A DNA stretch of 64,000 bases from Beijerinckiaceae bacterium (lineage in GTDB: Bacteria; Pseudomonadota; Alphaproteobacteria; Rhizobiales; Beijerinckiaceae): assembly GCA_004564215.1 (NCBI GenBank), contig CP024846.1, positions 372,001-436,000 on the forward strand, written 5' to 3'. The notes below the pieces were generated by a model. It was not told where the DNA came from, ran no database searches, and saw only the letters and a list, made by a program, of their open reading frames with translations. The position numbers and the translations under genes are program-made. This document shows, piece by piece, positions 37,609 to 46,050 of this stretch. How positions within the stretch are numbered: position 1 is the stretch's first letter; each line of letters begins with the position of its first letter.

Positions 37609-38361
37609 TTACGATTTATCGGGCGTATGCGTACGTGACTCCGTGCCCTCCAGCGAAAGCTGCGTTTTGGCCTTCATCCGCCCTTCCGCTTTCTCTTCGG
37701 CATCTTTCAGGTCCGCAAGCTTTTGCTTCATTTGCTGATTTGCGGTGATCTCAGCTGCTGCACGTTTCGTTTGCACGGCTTGCCGATTAGCTTGGCTGTA
37801 ACGGCCGAACGACGTTCGGTCAATTTCGCGGATCCGTTCGTTGATTTCGGATTGCGTCTCCGCCTCGATATGCCCGACGTCAAAAGCTTGAGACCGGAAA
37901 GAGCTGATTACCTCCTCGGAAAGATTTTTGCGGAGCATAAGGCGTTGAAGAATCTCCTCATACACCGCTATCTTGCGCTCAAGACTCTCCTTGGCATCCT
38001 GGGCGTAGACGAAGCGTTCTTCGTTTTCCGCAGCAACCTTCGTAACCTTTTGTAGCTCCGCTTCTTTTGAAGCGCAATCGGCCTTCAGAGTGTGGACAGC
38101 TTCTTCGAGCTTGGCAATCTGAGAAGACAATAATGCCTCGGCCATTGTCACATATCGCACCGCAACGTCCGTAGGATTCTTCTTTATCTCTTCATTTTCT
38201 TTGCGTACGGCAACGAGATCCCTTTCCTTAGCTTCATGCAATTCTTTCCAGTGTTTGACCTGCCCTTCCATCATCTTCCAAACACCGGCCACCGCAGTGG
38301 CGAGCACTGTCAAGGCGCCACCAATGAACCACGTCATTTGATCCCAGGAGATCTGAATCAT
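37609..38361 (-). CDS. Membrane-anchored coiled-coil protein of unknown function
   Basis: 250 residues from ATG 38361 (the frame opens at 38436). One N-terminal helix (about 8-30, MTWFIGGALTVLATAVAGVW) then nearly 200 residues of charged heptads: KELHEAKERDLVAVRKENEE, AKLEEAVHTLKADCASKEAE, ESLERKIAVYEEILQRLMLR. The C-terminus is Lys/Glu-rich. A long rod projecting from the membrane is predicted. Composition and codon use look accessory. It lies between a conserved HNH gene and argE. No family recognised. Confidence 0.6.
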   Translation of the reverse strand: MIQISWDQMTWFIGGALTVLATAVAGVWKMMEGQVKHWKELHEAKERDLVAVRKENEEIKKNPTDVAVRYVTMAEALLSSQIAKLEEAVHTLKADCASKEAELQKVTKVAAENEERFVYAQDAKESLERKIAVYEEILQRLMLRKNLSEEVISSFRSQAFDVGHIEAETQSEINERIREIDRTSFGRYSQANRQAVQTKRAAAEITANQQMKQKLADLKDAEEKAEGRMKAKTQLSLEGTESRTHTPDKS

Positions 38362-38454
38362 CTGCTCGGTCGTCGCTAGTAGCCCATCGAGCACACAGCT
38401 CGAAAGGATTAAATTCGAAATGTGTCGAGTTCGCAAGGTTGTTCAAAGGAACAT

Positions 38455-39630
38455 TTAGCTCAGCTCGACGGCAAGTCTGCGCATGAAAGCAATCCCCGCT
38501 TCGATCTGCGCGATCTCGATATATTCGTCGGGCTGATGCGCCTGATCGATCGAGCCCGGACCGCAAACCACGGTGGGGACGTCGGCCGATTGAAACTGGC
38601 CCGCCTCCGAGGCGAAAGGGACTGTGATCGTGCGGTTCGAGTGCGCGAGTTTCAGCGCCAAGGTTTCAGCCACCGAACCGCTTTCCGGCTTGAGACCCGG
38701 CACTTCTACCTCTGTCACCGTTTCGATGAAGGCATCCTTGGCGTAACGGGTAAGCTTTGGGCTGACGACTCGCGTCGCGTAGTCCTCAAGGTGCAGCAGC
38801 GCGATATTCTGCGGAACGCCCGGCAGGGACCGAAACTCCCAATTGAAACTGCAGAGCTTAGCCATAATATTGCGCGCCGTCCCCCCTTGGATGGTGCCGA
38901 CATGGATGGTGGACGCCGGCGGGTCGAAGCGGCCGGAGGGATCGCCGTTGGCAGCGAGCTCGGCGGCGAAGCGGTAAAGGTCGGTCACGAGCTCGCAGGC
39001 CGCCTCGATGGCGCTGGCGCCGAGATAGGGTTTGGACGAATGCGCCTCGTGGCCGTGCACGGTGGTGCAATAGGTCGAGACGGCCTTATGCGCATCTGCC
39101 ACCTGCATCAAGGTGGGCTCGCCGACGAGGACAGCGCCGGGGCGCGGCAGGTCGGCGCCGAACCGCGCGATCGTGTCGAGCGGACCGCGGCAGGTGGTTT
39201 CCTCGTCATAGCTCAAGAGGATATGGATCGGCCGCGCCAACTCTGCCTTCTGAAATTCCGGGATCATGGAAAGACAGATCGCGTCGAATCCTTTCATATC
39301 GCAGGCGCCACGGCCATAAACGCGGCCGGCCTCCCGCCGCAGTTTGAATGGATCGCCCGTCCAGGCCTGCCCCGCGACGGGAACGACATCCGTGTGGCCA
39401 GACAAGACCACGCCGCCATCGAGAGCCGGTCCGATGCTGGCGAACAGCGCGGCTTTATCGCCGCTGGCATTGGGGATTTTGGTGTATGCGACGCCGAGGG
39501 ATTTGAAATAAGCCTCGACGAAAGCGACGAGTTCGAGATTGGATTTCGAACTCTCGGTATCGAACCCGATCAAACGGTCCAATATTTCGAGGGTCGCGGT
39601 GAGCCTTTCGTCGGTGCTGGCAACAGCCAT
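38455..39630 (-). CDS. argE: Acetylornithine deacetylase, M20 family
   Basis: 391 residues from ATG 39630 (MAVASTDERLTATLEILDRL). Zn-dependent M20 hydrolase: metal ligands in SGHTDVVPV and YGRGACDMKGFD, catalytic Glu in LSYDEETTCRGP, further ligands in VGEPTLM and near the end in VCGPGSIDQAHQPDEYI. Removes acetyl from N-acetylornithine in arginine synthesis (ArgE); a related M20 substrate cannot be excluded. Follows apaG on the same strand after 58 bp. Confidence 0.9.
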   Translation of the reverse strand: MAVASTDERLTATLEILDRLIGFDTESSKSNLELVAFVEAYFKSLGVAYTKIPNASGDKAALFASIGPALDGGVVLSGHTDVVPVAGQAWTGDPFKLRREAGRVYGRGACDMKGFDAICLSMIPEFQKAELARPIHILLSYDEETTCRGPLDTIARFGADLPRPGAVLVGEPTLMQVADAHKAVSTYCTTVHGHEAHSSKPYLGASAIEAACELVTDLYRFAAELAANGDPSGRFDPPASTIHVGTIQGGTARNIMAKLCSFNWEFRSLPGVPQNIALLHLEDYATRVVSPKLTRYAKDAFIETVTEVEVPGLKPESGSVAETLALKLAHSNRTITVPFASEAGQFQSADVPTVVCGPGSIDQAHQPDEYIEIAQIEAGIAFMRRLAVELS

Positions 39631-39688
39631 GGGCGGCGAACTCACTCGTCCAGAACGGTGGCGCCGTCCGCCCGGCTGAGGCGAGGGC

Positions 39689-40081
39689 TCAGTTGAGCAC
39701 GCGCCGCGCGTAGGGAGAATCAAGCGAAAAGACCGGAATTTCCGCTTCGAAAACGTCGCCCTTCTCATTCACCATCCGATAGGTCCCGGTCATGATGCCG
39801 GAGGGCGTCGTCATATTGGTCCCCGACGTGTAGCGGAACGTTTCGCCCGGCTTCAGGATCGGCTGTTCGCCGACAACCCCAGAGCCTTTCACCTCTTCGA
39901 GCTTGCCGTTCCCGTCGGTGATCTTCCAATGCCGTGCGGTCAGCTGCACGGTCATATTGCCCTGGTTGGCAATTTCGACGGTATAAGCCCACCAGAACGA
40001 AGCCTCATCGGCATCGGAACGCTCCGGTACGAACTCAGGTAAAACAGTGATTTGGATGTCGTGGGTGACGGTGCTGTACAT
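39689..40081 (-). CDS. apaG: ApaG/CorD family protein
   Basis: 130 residues, single fibronectin-like beta-sandwich (ApaG domain). Motifs: FWWAYTVEIANQGNMTVQLT, ARHWKITDGNGKLEEVKGSG, VVGEQPILKPGETFRYTSGT, SGIMTGTYRM. The biochemical role is unsettled (linked to Co/Mg resistance and diadenosine tetraphosphate in enterics). Lies between metZ and argE, all on the minus strand. Confidence 0.96.
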   Translation of the reverse strand: MYSTVTHDIQITVLPEFVPERSDADEASFWWAYTVEIANQGNMTVQLTARHWKITDGNGKLEEVKGSGVVGEQPILKPGETFRYTSGTNMTTPSGIMTGTYRMVNEKGDVFEAEIPVFSLDSPYARRVLN

Positions 40082-40181
40082 GGCGTGATCTAAGATTTCG
40101 GAGGTCGAACGGCGAAGGGCGGCACTCTAGCACAGCTTTGCGCGGGAGAAAACGTGGCTTGTCGCGCCTAAATGACATGCC

Positions 40182-41408
40182 TCATTCGGCCGCGACATCT
40201 TCGCGGTCGAGAACCGCCAGCGCCGCATCCAGATCCGCGATCAGATCGTCGGCATCTTCCAGTCCGACCGAGAGCCGCAGGAGCCCCTCGCCGACGCCCA
40301 ACGCGGCCTTGGCTTCCGGGGTGAGCCTTTGATGGGTTGTGGTGGCCGGATGGGTGATCAGGCTTTTCGCGTCGCCCAGATTGTTTGAAATGGTGATGAG
40401 GGACAGCTGATTGGCAAATGCAAATGCAGCGGTCTTTCCGCCGTGGACCTCAAAGGCAACGAGCGTTCCGCCGCCAGACATTTGCCGCTTGATAAGATCG
40501 GCCTGGGGGTGATCGGAGCGCCCGGGATAGCGGACGCGAAGGACGTGCCGATGGGTACTCAAGAAATCGGCGATCCGCGCAGCGCTTTCCGCCTGCTGGC
40601 GGACCCGCAGGGGCAAGGTTTCGAGCGATTTCAAAAAGACCCAGGCATTGAAGGGTGAAAGCGCCGGCCCGGTCTGGCGCAGGAAATTATGGATGTCACC
40701 TTCCATCAGTTCGCGACCGCCTAGAATAACGCCCCCCAGACATCGGCCATGCCCGTCGATATGCTTGGTTGCCGAATAGACGACACAATCGGCCCCGAGC
40801 TGGAGCGGCTTCTGCAGGATCGGGGTCGCAAAAACATTATCGACAATGAGGCGCGCGCCGAATTCATGCGCAATCGCGGCAATCGCGGCGATGTCATAGA
40901 CTTCGAGGCAGGGATTTGTCGGGGTTTCCAGAAACAAGACCTTTGTTTCCGGCCGCATCGCCGCCCGCCATTGGGCCAGATCGCTTCCATCGACAAGGGT
41001 CGAAGCGACGCCAAAGCGCGGCAGCAAGTCTTCCACCACGTAAAGGCAGGCCCCGAACATGGCGCGCGCCGCGACGACGTGGTCGCCGGCCCTGAGCTGC
41101 GCCATCAACGAGGCCGTGACCGCCGCCATGCCGCTGGCAGTCCCCCGCGCCGCCTCCGCCCCCTCGAGGAGCGCGATCCGCTGCTCGAACATGACGACGG
41201 TCGGATTTGCATAGCGCGAATAGACATATCCGGGCTCATCGCCCTTCATCCGGGCCTCGGCCGTCTCCATGTTTGGATAGGCAAAGCCCTGGGTGAGGAA
41301 AATGGCCTCGGATGTTTCGCCGAACTGCGAACGGAGCGTCCCGCCGTGGACGAGTTGCGTCGCCGGTCGTAAGGTCTTCAGGTCGGGCTTTGGCCCGCGA
41401 GCGTTCAT
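40182..41408 (-). CDS. metZ: O-succinylhomoserine sulfhydrylase
   Basis: 408 residues from ATG 41408 (GGAGA upstream). Cys/Met-metabolism PLP enzyme: PLP lysine in YSATKHIDGHGRCLGG, YSRYANPTVVMFEQRIALLE, and the C-terminal AKSLITHPATTTHQRLTPEA. The RPATQLVHGG start is typical of MetZ, which makes homocysteine directly from O-succinylhomoserine and sulfide. Divergent from the dcd-like gene. A GC-rich hairpin lies in its leader, described separately. Confidence 0.93.
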   Translation of the reverse strand: MNARGPKPDLKTLRPATQLVHGGTLRSQFGETSEAIFLTQGFAYPNMETAEARMKGDEPGYVYSRYANPTVVMFEQRIALLEGAEAARGTASGMAAVTASLMAQLRAGDHVVAARAMFGACLYVVEDLLPRFGVASTLVDGSDLAQWRAAMRPETKVLFLETPTNPCLEVYDIAAIAAIAHEFGARLIVDNVFATPILQKPLQLGADCVVYSATKHIDGHGRCLGGVILGGRELMEGDIHNFLRQTGPALSPFNAWVFLKSLETLPLRVRQQAESAARIADFLSTHRHVLRVRYPGRSDHPQADLIKRQMSGGGTLVAFEVHGGKTAAFAFANQLSLITISNNLGDAKSLITHPATTTHQRLTPEAKAALGVGEGLLRLSVGLEDADDLIADLDAALAVLDREDVAAE

Positions 41409-41433
41409 CCCGGTCTCCACGCTAGGACCGAAT

Positions 41434-41450
41434 GCTGGTGCGACACCAGC
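41434..41450 (-). promoter_or_regulatory. Hairpin in the metZ leader
   Basis: GCTGGTG-CGA-CACCAGC is a perfect 7-bp stem with a three-base loop, 25 bp before the metZ ATG. It could be part of a translational control structure. The conserved pieces of the SAM-II riboswitch (UUGCA and GCUAAA elements) are not seen around it. Confidence 0.4.
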
Positions 41451-41650
41451 GCACGGCCAGCCCATCCGCATCCCTTGCAGGCATTTCACCGCAATTTCAG
41501 GGCGTTTGATTGCTTACCGCCCGATGGCTCATATCTCAAGTCTGACAGAAGGCTTTATTTTCGTGGACAGGTCAAAATTGAGAAAAACGGACGCCGACAA
41601 ATGCCTCCATTCGTCCTAAAACTTCTGAAATCCGTTCGAGCGAGGCATTA

Positions 41651-42856
41651 ATGACTTTCATGCGCGCGGCCACAGGATCGCTTTTCCCTGAATCGACGCC
41701 GGACGGCGCCGTTCCGCCGGCGAGCGCGTTCGAGTTCGGGAACCAGTTCGGCCTTCTGCCACGTGAAAAAATCGAGCTGATGGTGCGGCGCGGTATGATT
41801 TCCAGCCCTGAGCTGGAAGATGCTCAGTTTCAGCCCGCGAGCCTCGACCTTCGGCTGGGCGCCCGCGCCTACCGCGTTCGAGCCAGCTTTCTGCCCGGCA
41901 AAGAACGCGCTGTGAAAGATCAGCTGTTCGCCCTGAACAGCGCCGACGAGGAAATCAGCCTTGAGGGCAAAGGTGCCGTCTTGGAACGCGGCTGCGTCTA
42001 TGTGATCCCGCTGATCGAGCATTTGCAGCTCCCCGACAGCATTTCGGCGGTCGCCAATCCCAAAAGTTCGACCGGCCGGCTCGACATTTTCACACGGCTC
42101 ATCACCGACAAATCGGATGTCTTCGACCGGGTAGCGCGCGCATATAATGGGCCGCTTTATGCCGAAGTCTCGCCACGCAGCTTCAGCGTCCGTGTTCGCA
42201 AGGGCTCGAAGCTCAATCAGATCCGCTTTCGCAGGCTCAACTCGCAACAGTTCGAACGAACCGATTTCGGGATTGACGAACGAGACCTCCGGGAGCGTCA
42301 TGAAAAAATGCCGCTGGTCGATGGCGAATTGAATTTGCGCGGCGGTCTCGTTTTGCGCGTGGGTTTGAGCGCGGAGTCCGTCGGCAATGTGATTGGATAT
42401 CGGGCGCAAAAACATACCGACAGTCTCGATGTCGACCGCGCCGGCGCCTATCGTATCGATGATTACTGGGAACCCGTCCGGGCGCGCAGCGACAAGCGGC
42501 TGATCCTCGATCCCGGCGAATTTTATATCTTGGCGTCGAAGGAGAGGCTTCAGATCCCTCCAGATCTCGCCGCCGAAATGGTGGCTATCGACCCGGCGAT
42601 GGGCGAGTTTCGGGTGCATTATGCGGGGTTTTTCGATCCCGGCTTCGGCGCCGGAGCAGATCATCGTCCATCCGCCCGCGCGGTTCTCGAAGTCCGCAGC
42701 CACGAAGTTCCCTTCATCCTGGAGGATGGACAAATCATCGGTCGGCTTGTTTATGAGAAAATGGCCGAACCGCCCCAGGTGCTGTACGGCACGAGCACGG
42801 TTTCGAACTACCAGGGCCAGGGGCTTAAATTATCGAAACATTTTCTGATGGAATGA
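41651..42856 (+). CDS. Double-domain dCTP deaminase family protein
   Basis: 401 residues, about twice the length of standard Dcd. Alphaproteobacterial 2'-deoxycytidine 5'-triphosphate deaminase with two consecutive trimeric-dUTPase-like beta domains. The first has FQPASLDLRLGARAYRVRAS and the SSTGRLDIFTRLITDKSDVF motif with YNGPLYAEVSPRSFSVRVRK; the second has ILDPGEFYILASKERLQIPP and SARAVLEVRSHEVPFILEDG. Predicted to convert dCTP to dUTP, but activity in this long family is less well shown. GAGG precedes the ATG. Confidence 0.85.
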   Translation: MTFMRAATGSLFPESTPDGAVPPASAFEFGNQFGLLPREKIELMVRRGMISSPELEDAQFQPASLDLRLGARAYRVRASFLPGKERAVKDQLFALNSADEEISLEGKGAVLERGCVYVIPLIEHLQLPDSISAVANPKSSTGRLDIFTRLITDKSDVFDRVARAYNGPLYAEVSPRSFSVRVRKGSKLNQIRFRRLNSQQFERTDFGIDERDLRERHEKMPLVDGELNLRGGLVLRVGLSAESVGNVIGYRAQKHTDSLDVDRAGAYRIDDYWEPVRARSDKRLILDPGEFYILASKERLQIPPDLAAEMVAIDPAMGEFRVHYAGFFDPGFGAGADHRPSARAVLEVRSHEVPFILEDGQIIGRLVYEKMAEPPQVLYGTSTVSNYQGQGLKLSKHFLME

Positions 42857-42949
42857 GGGGGTTTGCGGTGCCTTCCGCCCGCGCGGCCGGCGTGCTAGAG
42901 CGACGGTCCGGTTGCTTTCCCTCCCCCTACCCTGAAGCTCAAGTTTCTC

Positions 42950-43786
42950 ATGCCCACACGCATAGATCGCCGCTTTGAAGACCTCGCGCGGCAAAATCGC
43001 GCAGCCCTGGTGACTTTCGTGATGGCCGGCGACCCCGATCTCGCGACGTGCCAGGAGATCCTGAAAGCGCTTCCGAAGGCGGGCGCCGATGTGATCGAGC
43101 TCGGCATGCCGTTTACCGATCCGATGGCCGACGGCCCCGCGATTCAAGCGGCGGGGCTGCGCGCGCTTGCTGCCGGGACCACGCTTGCCAAGACATTGGC
43201 TCTCGTGACCGACTTTCGGACGGCCGATCAGACGACCCCCATCGTCCTTATGGGCTATTACAACCCGATCTATGTTTATGGCGTCGAAAAATTTCTCCGC
43301 GATGCAAAAGCCGCCGGCGTCGATGGTTTGATCGTGGTCGATCTTCCGCCGGAGGAAGATTCCGAACTTTGTCTGCCGGCGCTCGAAGCGGGCCTGAATT
43401 TCATTCGGCTGGCGACGCCGACGACGGACGATGCCAGGCTCCCCGCGGTCCTCGCCCATACTTCGGGCTTTGTTTATTACGTGTCGATCACCGGTATAAC
43501 CGGGGCCGCGGCGCCCGATAACGCCAAAGTGGCCGCGGCGGTCCGTCGCATCAAAGGGCACACAAATCTCCCCGTCGCCGTGGGCTTCGGCGTGAAAAAT
43601 GCCGAAAGCGCGGCCGCCATCGCCGCGCATGCCAATGGCGTGGTCGTCGGTTCGGCGATCGTTGAGGCCTTACGAGGCTCGCTCGATCAGGATGGCAAGG
43701 CGACCGAGAAAAGCGTAGAAGCGGTGGCCGGGCTCGTTGCGGAAATTTCGAAGGGCGTGCGGACAGCCACGCCCGCCATGGGCTAA
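42950..43786 (+). CDS. trpA: Tryptophan synthase alpha subunit
   Basis: 278 residues, TIM barrel. Catalytic Glu in [20 protein letters not shown], Asp in [14 protein letters not shown], and the phosphate site in [20 protein letters not shown] and VVGSAIVE. Cleaves indole-3-glycerol phosphate to indole for TrpB. trpB, normally just upstream, is not here; the dcd-like gene is. trpA-accD-folC order downstream is conserved. Confidence 0.96.
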   Translation: MPTRIDRRFEDLARQNRAALVTFVMAGDPDLATCQEILKALPKAGADVIELGMPFTDPMADGPAIQAAGLRALAAGTTLAKTLALVTDFRTADQTTPIVLMGYYNPIYVYGVEKFLRDAKAAGVDGLIVVDLPPEEDSELCLPALEAGLNFIRLATPTTDDARLPAVLAHTSGFVYYVSITGITGAAAPDNAKVAAAVRRIKGHTNLPVAVGFGVKNAESAAAIAAHANGVVVGSAIVEALRGSLDQDGKATEKSVEAVAGLVAEISKGVRTATPAMG

Positions 43787-43835
43787 AGCCTCGGCCAACG
43801 CCGCAGACCAACGCCTCAGCAAAACTGGATTGCCG

Positions 43836-44705
43836 ATGAACTGGATTTCGAATGTCGTGCCGCCCAAGGTCAGGTCTCTGCTCCGCCGCGAGACGCCGGA
43901 AAACCTTTGGGTCAAATGTCCCGAAAGTGGCGAACTGGTCTTTCACAAGGACCTCGAAGCCAATCTCTTTGTCGTGCCGGGATCTGGCTATCACATGCGC
44001 CTCGCCGCCAAAGCCAGGCTCGACAATCTGTTCGACGGCGCGGTCTATGAAGAAATCGCCACCCCAGAAGTGCCGTTGGACCCGCTCAAATTCCGCGATG
44101 TGAAGCGCTACACCGATCGGTTGAAGGAGTATCGCCTAAAAACCGGCGCCGCCGACGCGGTCAAGCTTGCCTCCGGCAAACTCGAAGGCATGGATATCGT
44201 CGCCGCGGTGCAGGATTTCGATTTTCTCGGCGGCTCGCTCGGCATGGCGGCGGGCGAAGCCATCATCACGGGGATGACGGCCGCGATCGACCGGCGAACG
44301 CCGTTCATCATCTTCACGGCCTCTGGCGGCGCGCGGATGCAGGAGGGCATTTTCTCGCTCATGCAGATGCCGCGCACGACCATCGCCGTGCAGCGCCTGC
44401 GCGAGGCCAAGCTTCCCTATATCGTCGTTCTGACCAATCCGACGACCGGCGGGGTGACCGCCTCTTACGCCATGCTCGGTGACGTGCAGATCGCCGAGCC
44501 TGGCGCGGTCATCGGTTTTGCCGGCGCCAGAGTGATTGAACAGACCATTCGCGAGCGCCTGCCGGAAGGCTTTCAGCGCGCCGAATATCTGGAAGCCCAC
44601 GGCATGATCGATATGGTGGTGAAAAGAAAGGACATGCGAGCGACCCTTGCCCGCCTTTGCGCTTTGTTAACGCGGACCCAGCCGATCGAGAGAGCCGCCG
44701 CCTGA
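43836..44705 (+). CDS. accD: Acetyl-CoA carboxylase carboxyltransferase beta subunit
   Basis: 289 residues from ATG 43836 ([20 protein letters not shown]). Carboxyltransferase half with [40 protein letters not shown] and [20 protein letters not shown]. With AccA it transfers the carboxyl group from biotin to acetyl-CoA. The N-terminal zinc ribbon is degenerate: of the four cysteines known in E. coli AccD only one (Cys28, KCPESGE) remains. Confidence 0.95.
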   Translation: MNWISNVVPPKVRSLLRRETPENLWVKCPESGELVFHKDLEANLFVVPGSGYHMRLAAKARLDNLFDGAVYEEIATPEVPLDPLKFRDVKRYTDRLKEYRLKTGAADAVKLASGKLEGMDIVAAVQDFDFLGGSLGMAAGEAIITGMTAAIDRRTPFIIFTASGGARMQEGIFSLMQMPRTTIAVQRLREAKLPYIVVLTNPTTGGVTASYAMLGDVQIAEPGAVIGFAGARVIEQTIRERLPEGFQRAEYLEAHGMIDMVVKRKDMRATLARLCALLTRTQPIERAAA

Positions 44706-44726
44706 GGGCCGCGAAACAAGGCCATC

Positions 44727-46043
44727 ATGGATTCGCTGGACGCGCTTCTCTCCCGCCTTTTCACCTTGCATCGCAAGACGATCGAATTGTCGCTTGGCCG
44801 GATCGAGCGGCTGCTCGGCGCGCTTGGTTCGCCCGAACAGCGGCTGCCGCCGATCATTCATGTCGCCGGCACCAATGGCAAGGGTTCCACGATCGCCTTC
44901 ATGCGAGCGATCCTCGAAGCGGCGGGAAAACGCGTCCATGTCTATACCTCGCCGCATCTGGTGCGGTTTCATGAGCGCATCCGACTTGGCGCGGAGGGTG
45001 GCGGCCGGCTCGTCGGCGATGCCGAACTTTTCGCCGCGTTGACGGCGTGCGAGAAGGCCAATCGCGGCGAACCCATCACCTTTTTTGAAGTCACCACCGC
45101 GGCGGCATTCAAGCTCTTCAGCGAACATCCGGCGGACTATCTTTTGCTTGAAGTCGGCCTTGGTGGACGGTTCGACGCAACCAATGTGATCGCGCGGCCA
45201 AAGGCCACGGTCATTACGCCGGTGTCCATCGATCACCCGGAATTCCTCGGCGCGACCGTCGACAAAATCGCTTTTGAGAAGGCCGGAATCCTGAAGTCGG
45301 GCGCGCCGGCGATTTTGGGCCTTCAGCATGAAGCCGCCTTGGCGGTCCTGAGGCGCGAGGCCCGCCGGGTCGGCGCGCCGCTGATCGTCGCCGAGCAGGA
45401 TTTTTTCGCCCGAGAGGAACAGGGCCGCCTGATTTTCGAGGATGAGCGCGGCCTGCTCGATCTGCCGCAGCCACGTCTCATCGGCCGCCATCAGCATGCG
45501 AACGCGGCGGCGGCGATCGCCGTCCTGCGTTCGATTGAGCCGGATCTCGGCCCCGCCGTTTTCGAAGCCGGCTTGACGATGGCCGAATGGCCGGCGCGCT
45601 TGCAAAATTTAGCCAAAGGCCGTGTGCCGGCGCTTGCCCCGGCAGGCGCGGAGGTCTGGCTCGACGGCGGCCACAACGAGGATGCCGGCCGTGCGCTCGC
45701 GCAGGCCATGGCGGAGTTCGAGGACAAGTCGCAACGGCCGCTGATTATCATTTGCGGCACGCTGGCGAGCAAGGATACGGGCGGTTTCCTGCGCGCGTTC
45801 AAGGGCCTGGCCCAGGAAGTGGTGGCCGTTCCGGTCAATGCCGACCAATATGCCAAGCCGGCCGTTGAAGTGGCAGCGGCAGCCTATGCCAATGGGATCC
45901 CGGCGGCAGCCTGCGACAGCGTCAAAGCGGCGCTTCTGTTCCTCGCCGCGCGGGAATGGATTTACCCACCCCGCATTTTGATCGCTGGAAGTCTTTATCT
46001 CGCCGGAGAAGTCCTCGCGCTCAACGGCACGCCGCCGCAATGA
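44727..46043 (+). CDS. folC: Bifunctional folylpolyglutamate/dihydrofolate synthase
   Basis: 438 residues, Mur-ligase fold. P-loop HVAGTNGKGSTIAFMRAILE, the folate loop YTSPHLVRFHERIRLG, TTAAAFKLFSE and LLEVGLGGRFDATNVI are all FolC signatures. Adds glutamate to dihydropteroate and extends polyglutamate tails on folates. Follows accD by 21 bp, as in most alphaproteobacteria; convergent with glcB. Confidence 0.96.
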   Translation: MDSLDALLSRLFTLHRKTIELSLGRIERLLGALGSPEQRLPPIIHVAGTNGKGSTIAFMRAILEAAGKRVHVYTSPHLVRFHERIRLGAEGGGRLVGDAELFAALTACEKANRGEPITFFEVTTAAAFKLFSEHPADYLLLEVGLGGRFDATNVIARPKATVITPVSIDHPEFLGATVDKIAFEKAGILKSGAPAILGLQHEAALAVLRREARRVGAPLIVAEQDFFAREEQGRLIFEDERGLLDLPQPRLIGRHQHANAAAAIAVLRSIEPDLGPAVFEAGLTMAEWPARLQNLAKGRVPALAPAGAEVWLDGGHNEDAGRALAQAMAEFEDKSQRPLIIICGTLASKDTGGFLRAFKGLAQEVVAVPVNADQYAKPAVEVAAAAYANGIPAAACDSVKAALLFLAAREWIYPPRILIAGSLYLAGEVLALNGTPPQ

Positions 46044-46050
46044 AGCAAGA

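Noticed and set aside
41409..41650. SAM-II riboswitch upstream of metZ
   Set aside because: A GGTGAAATGCCTGCAAGG stretch is faintly similar, but the conserved UUGCA and GCUAAA parts and the pseudoknot spacing are missing.
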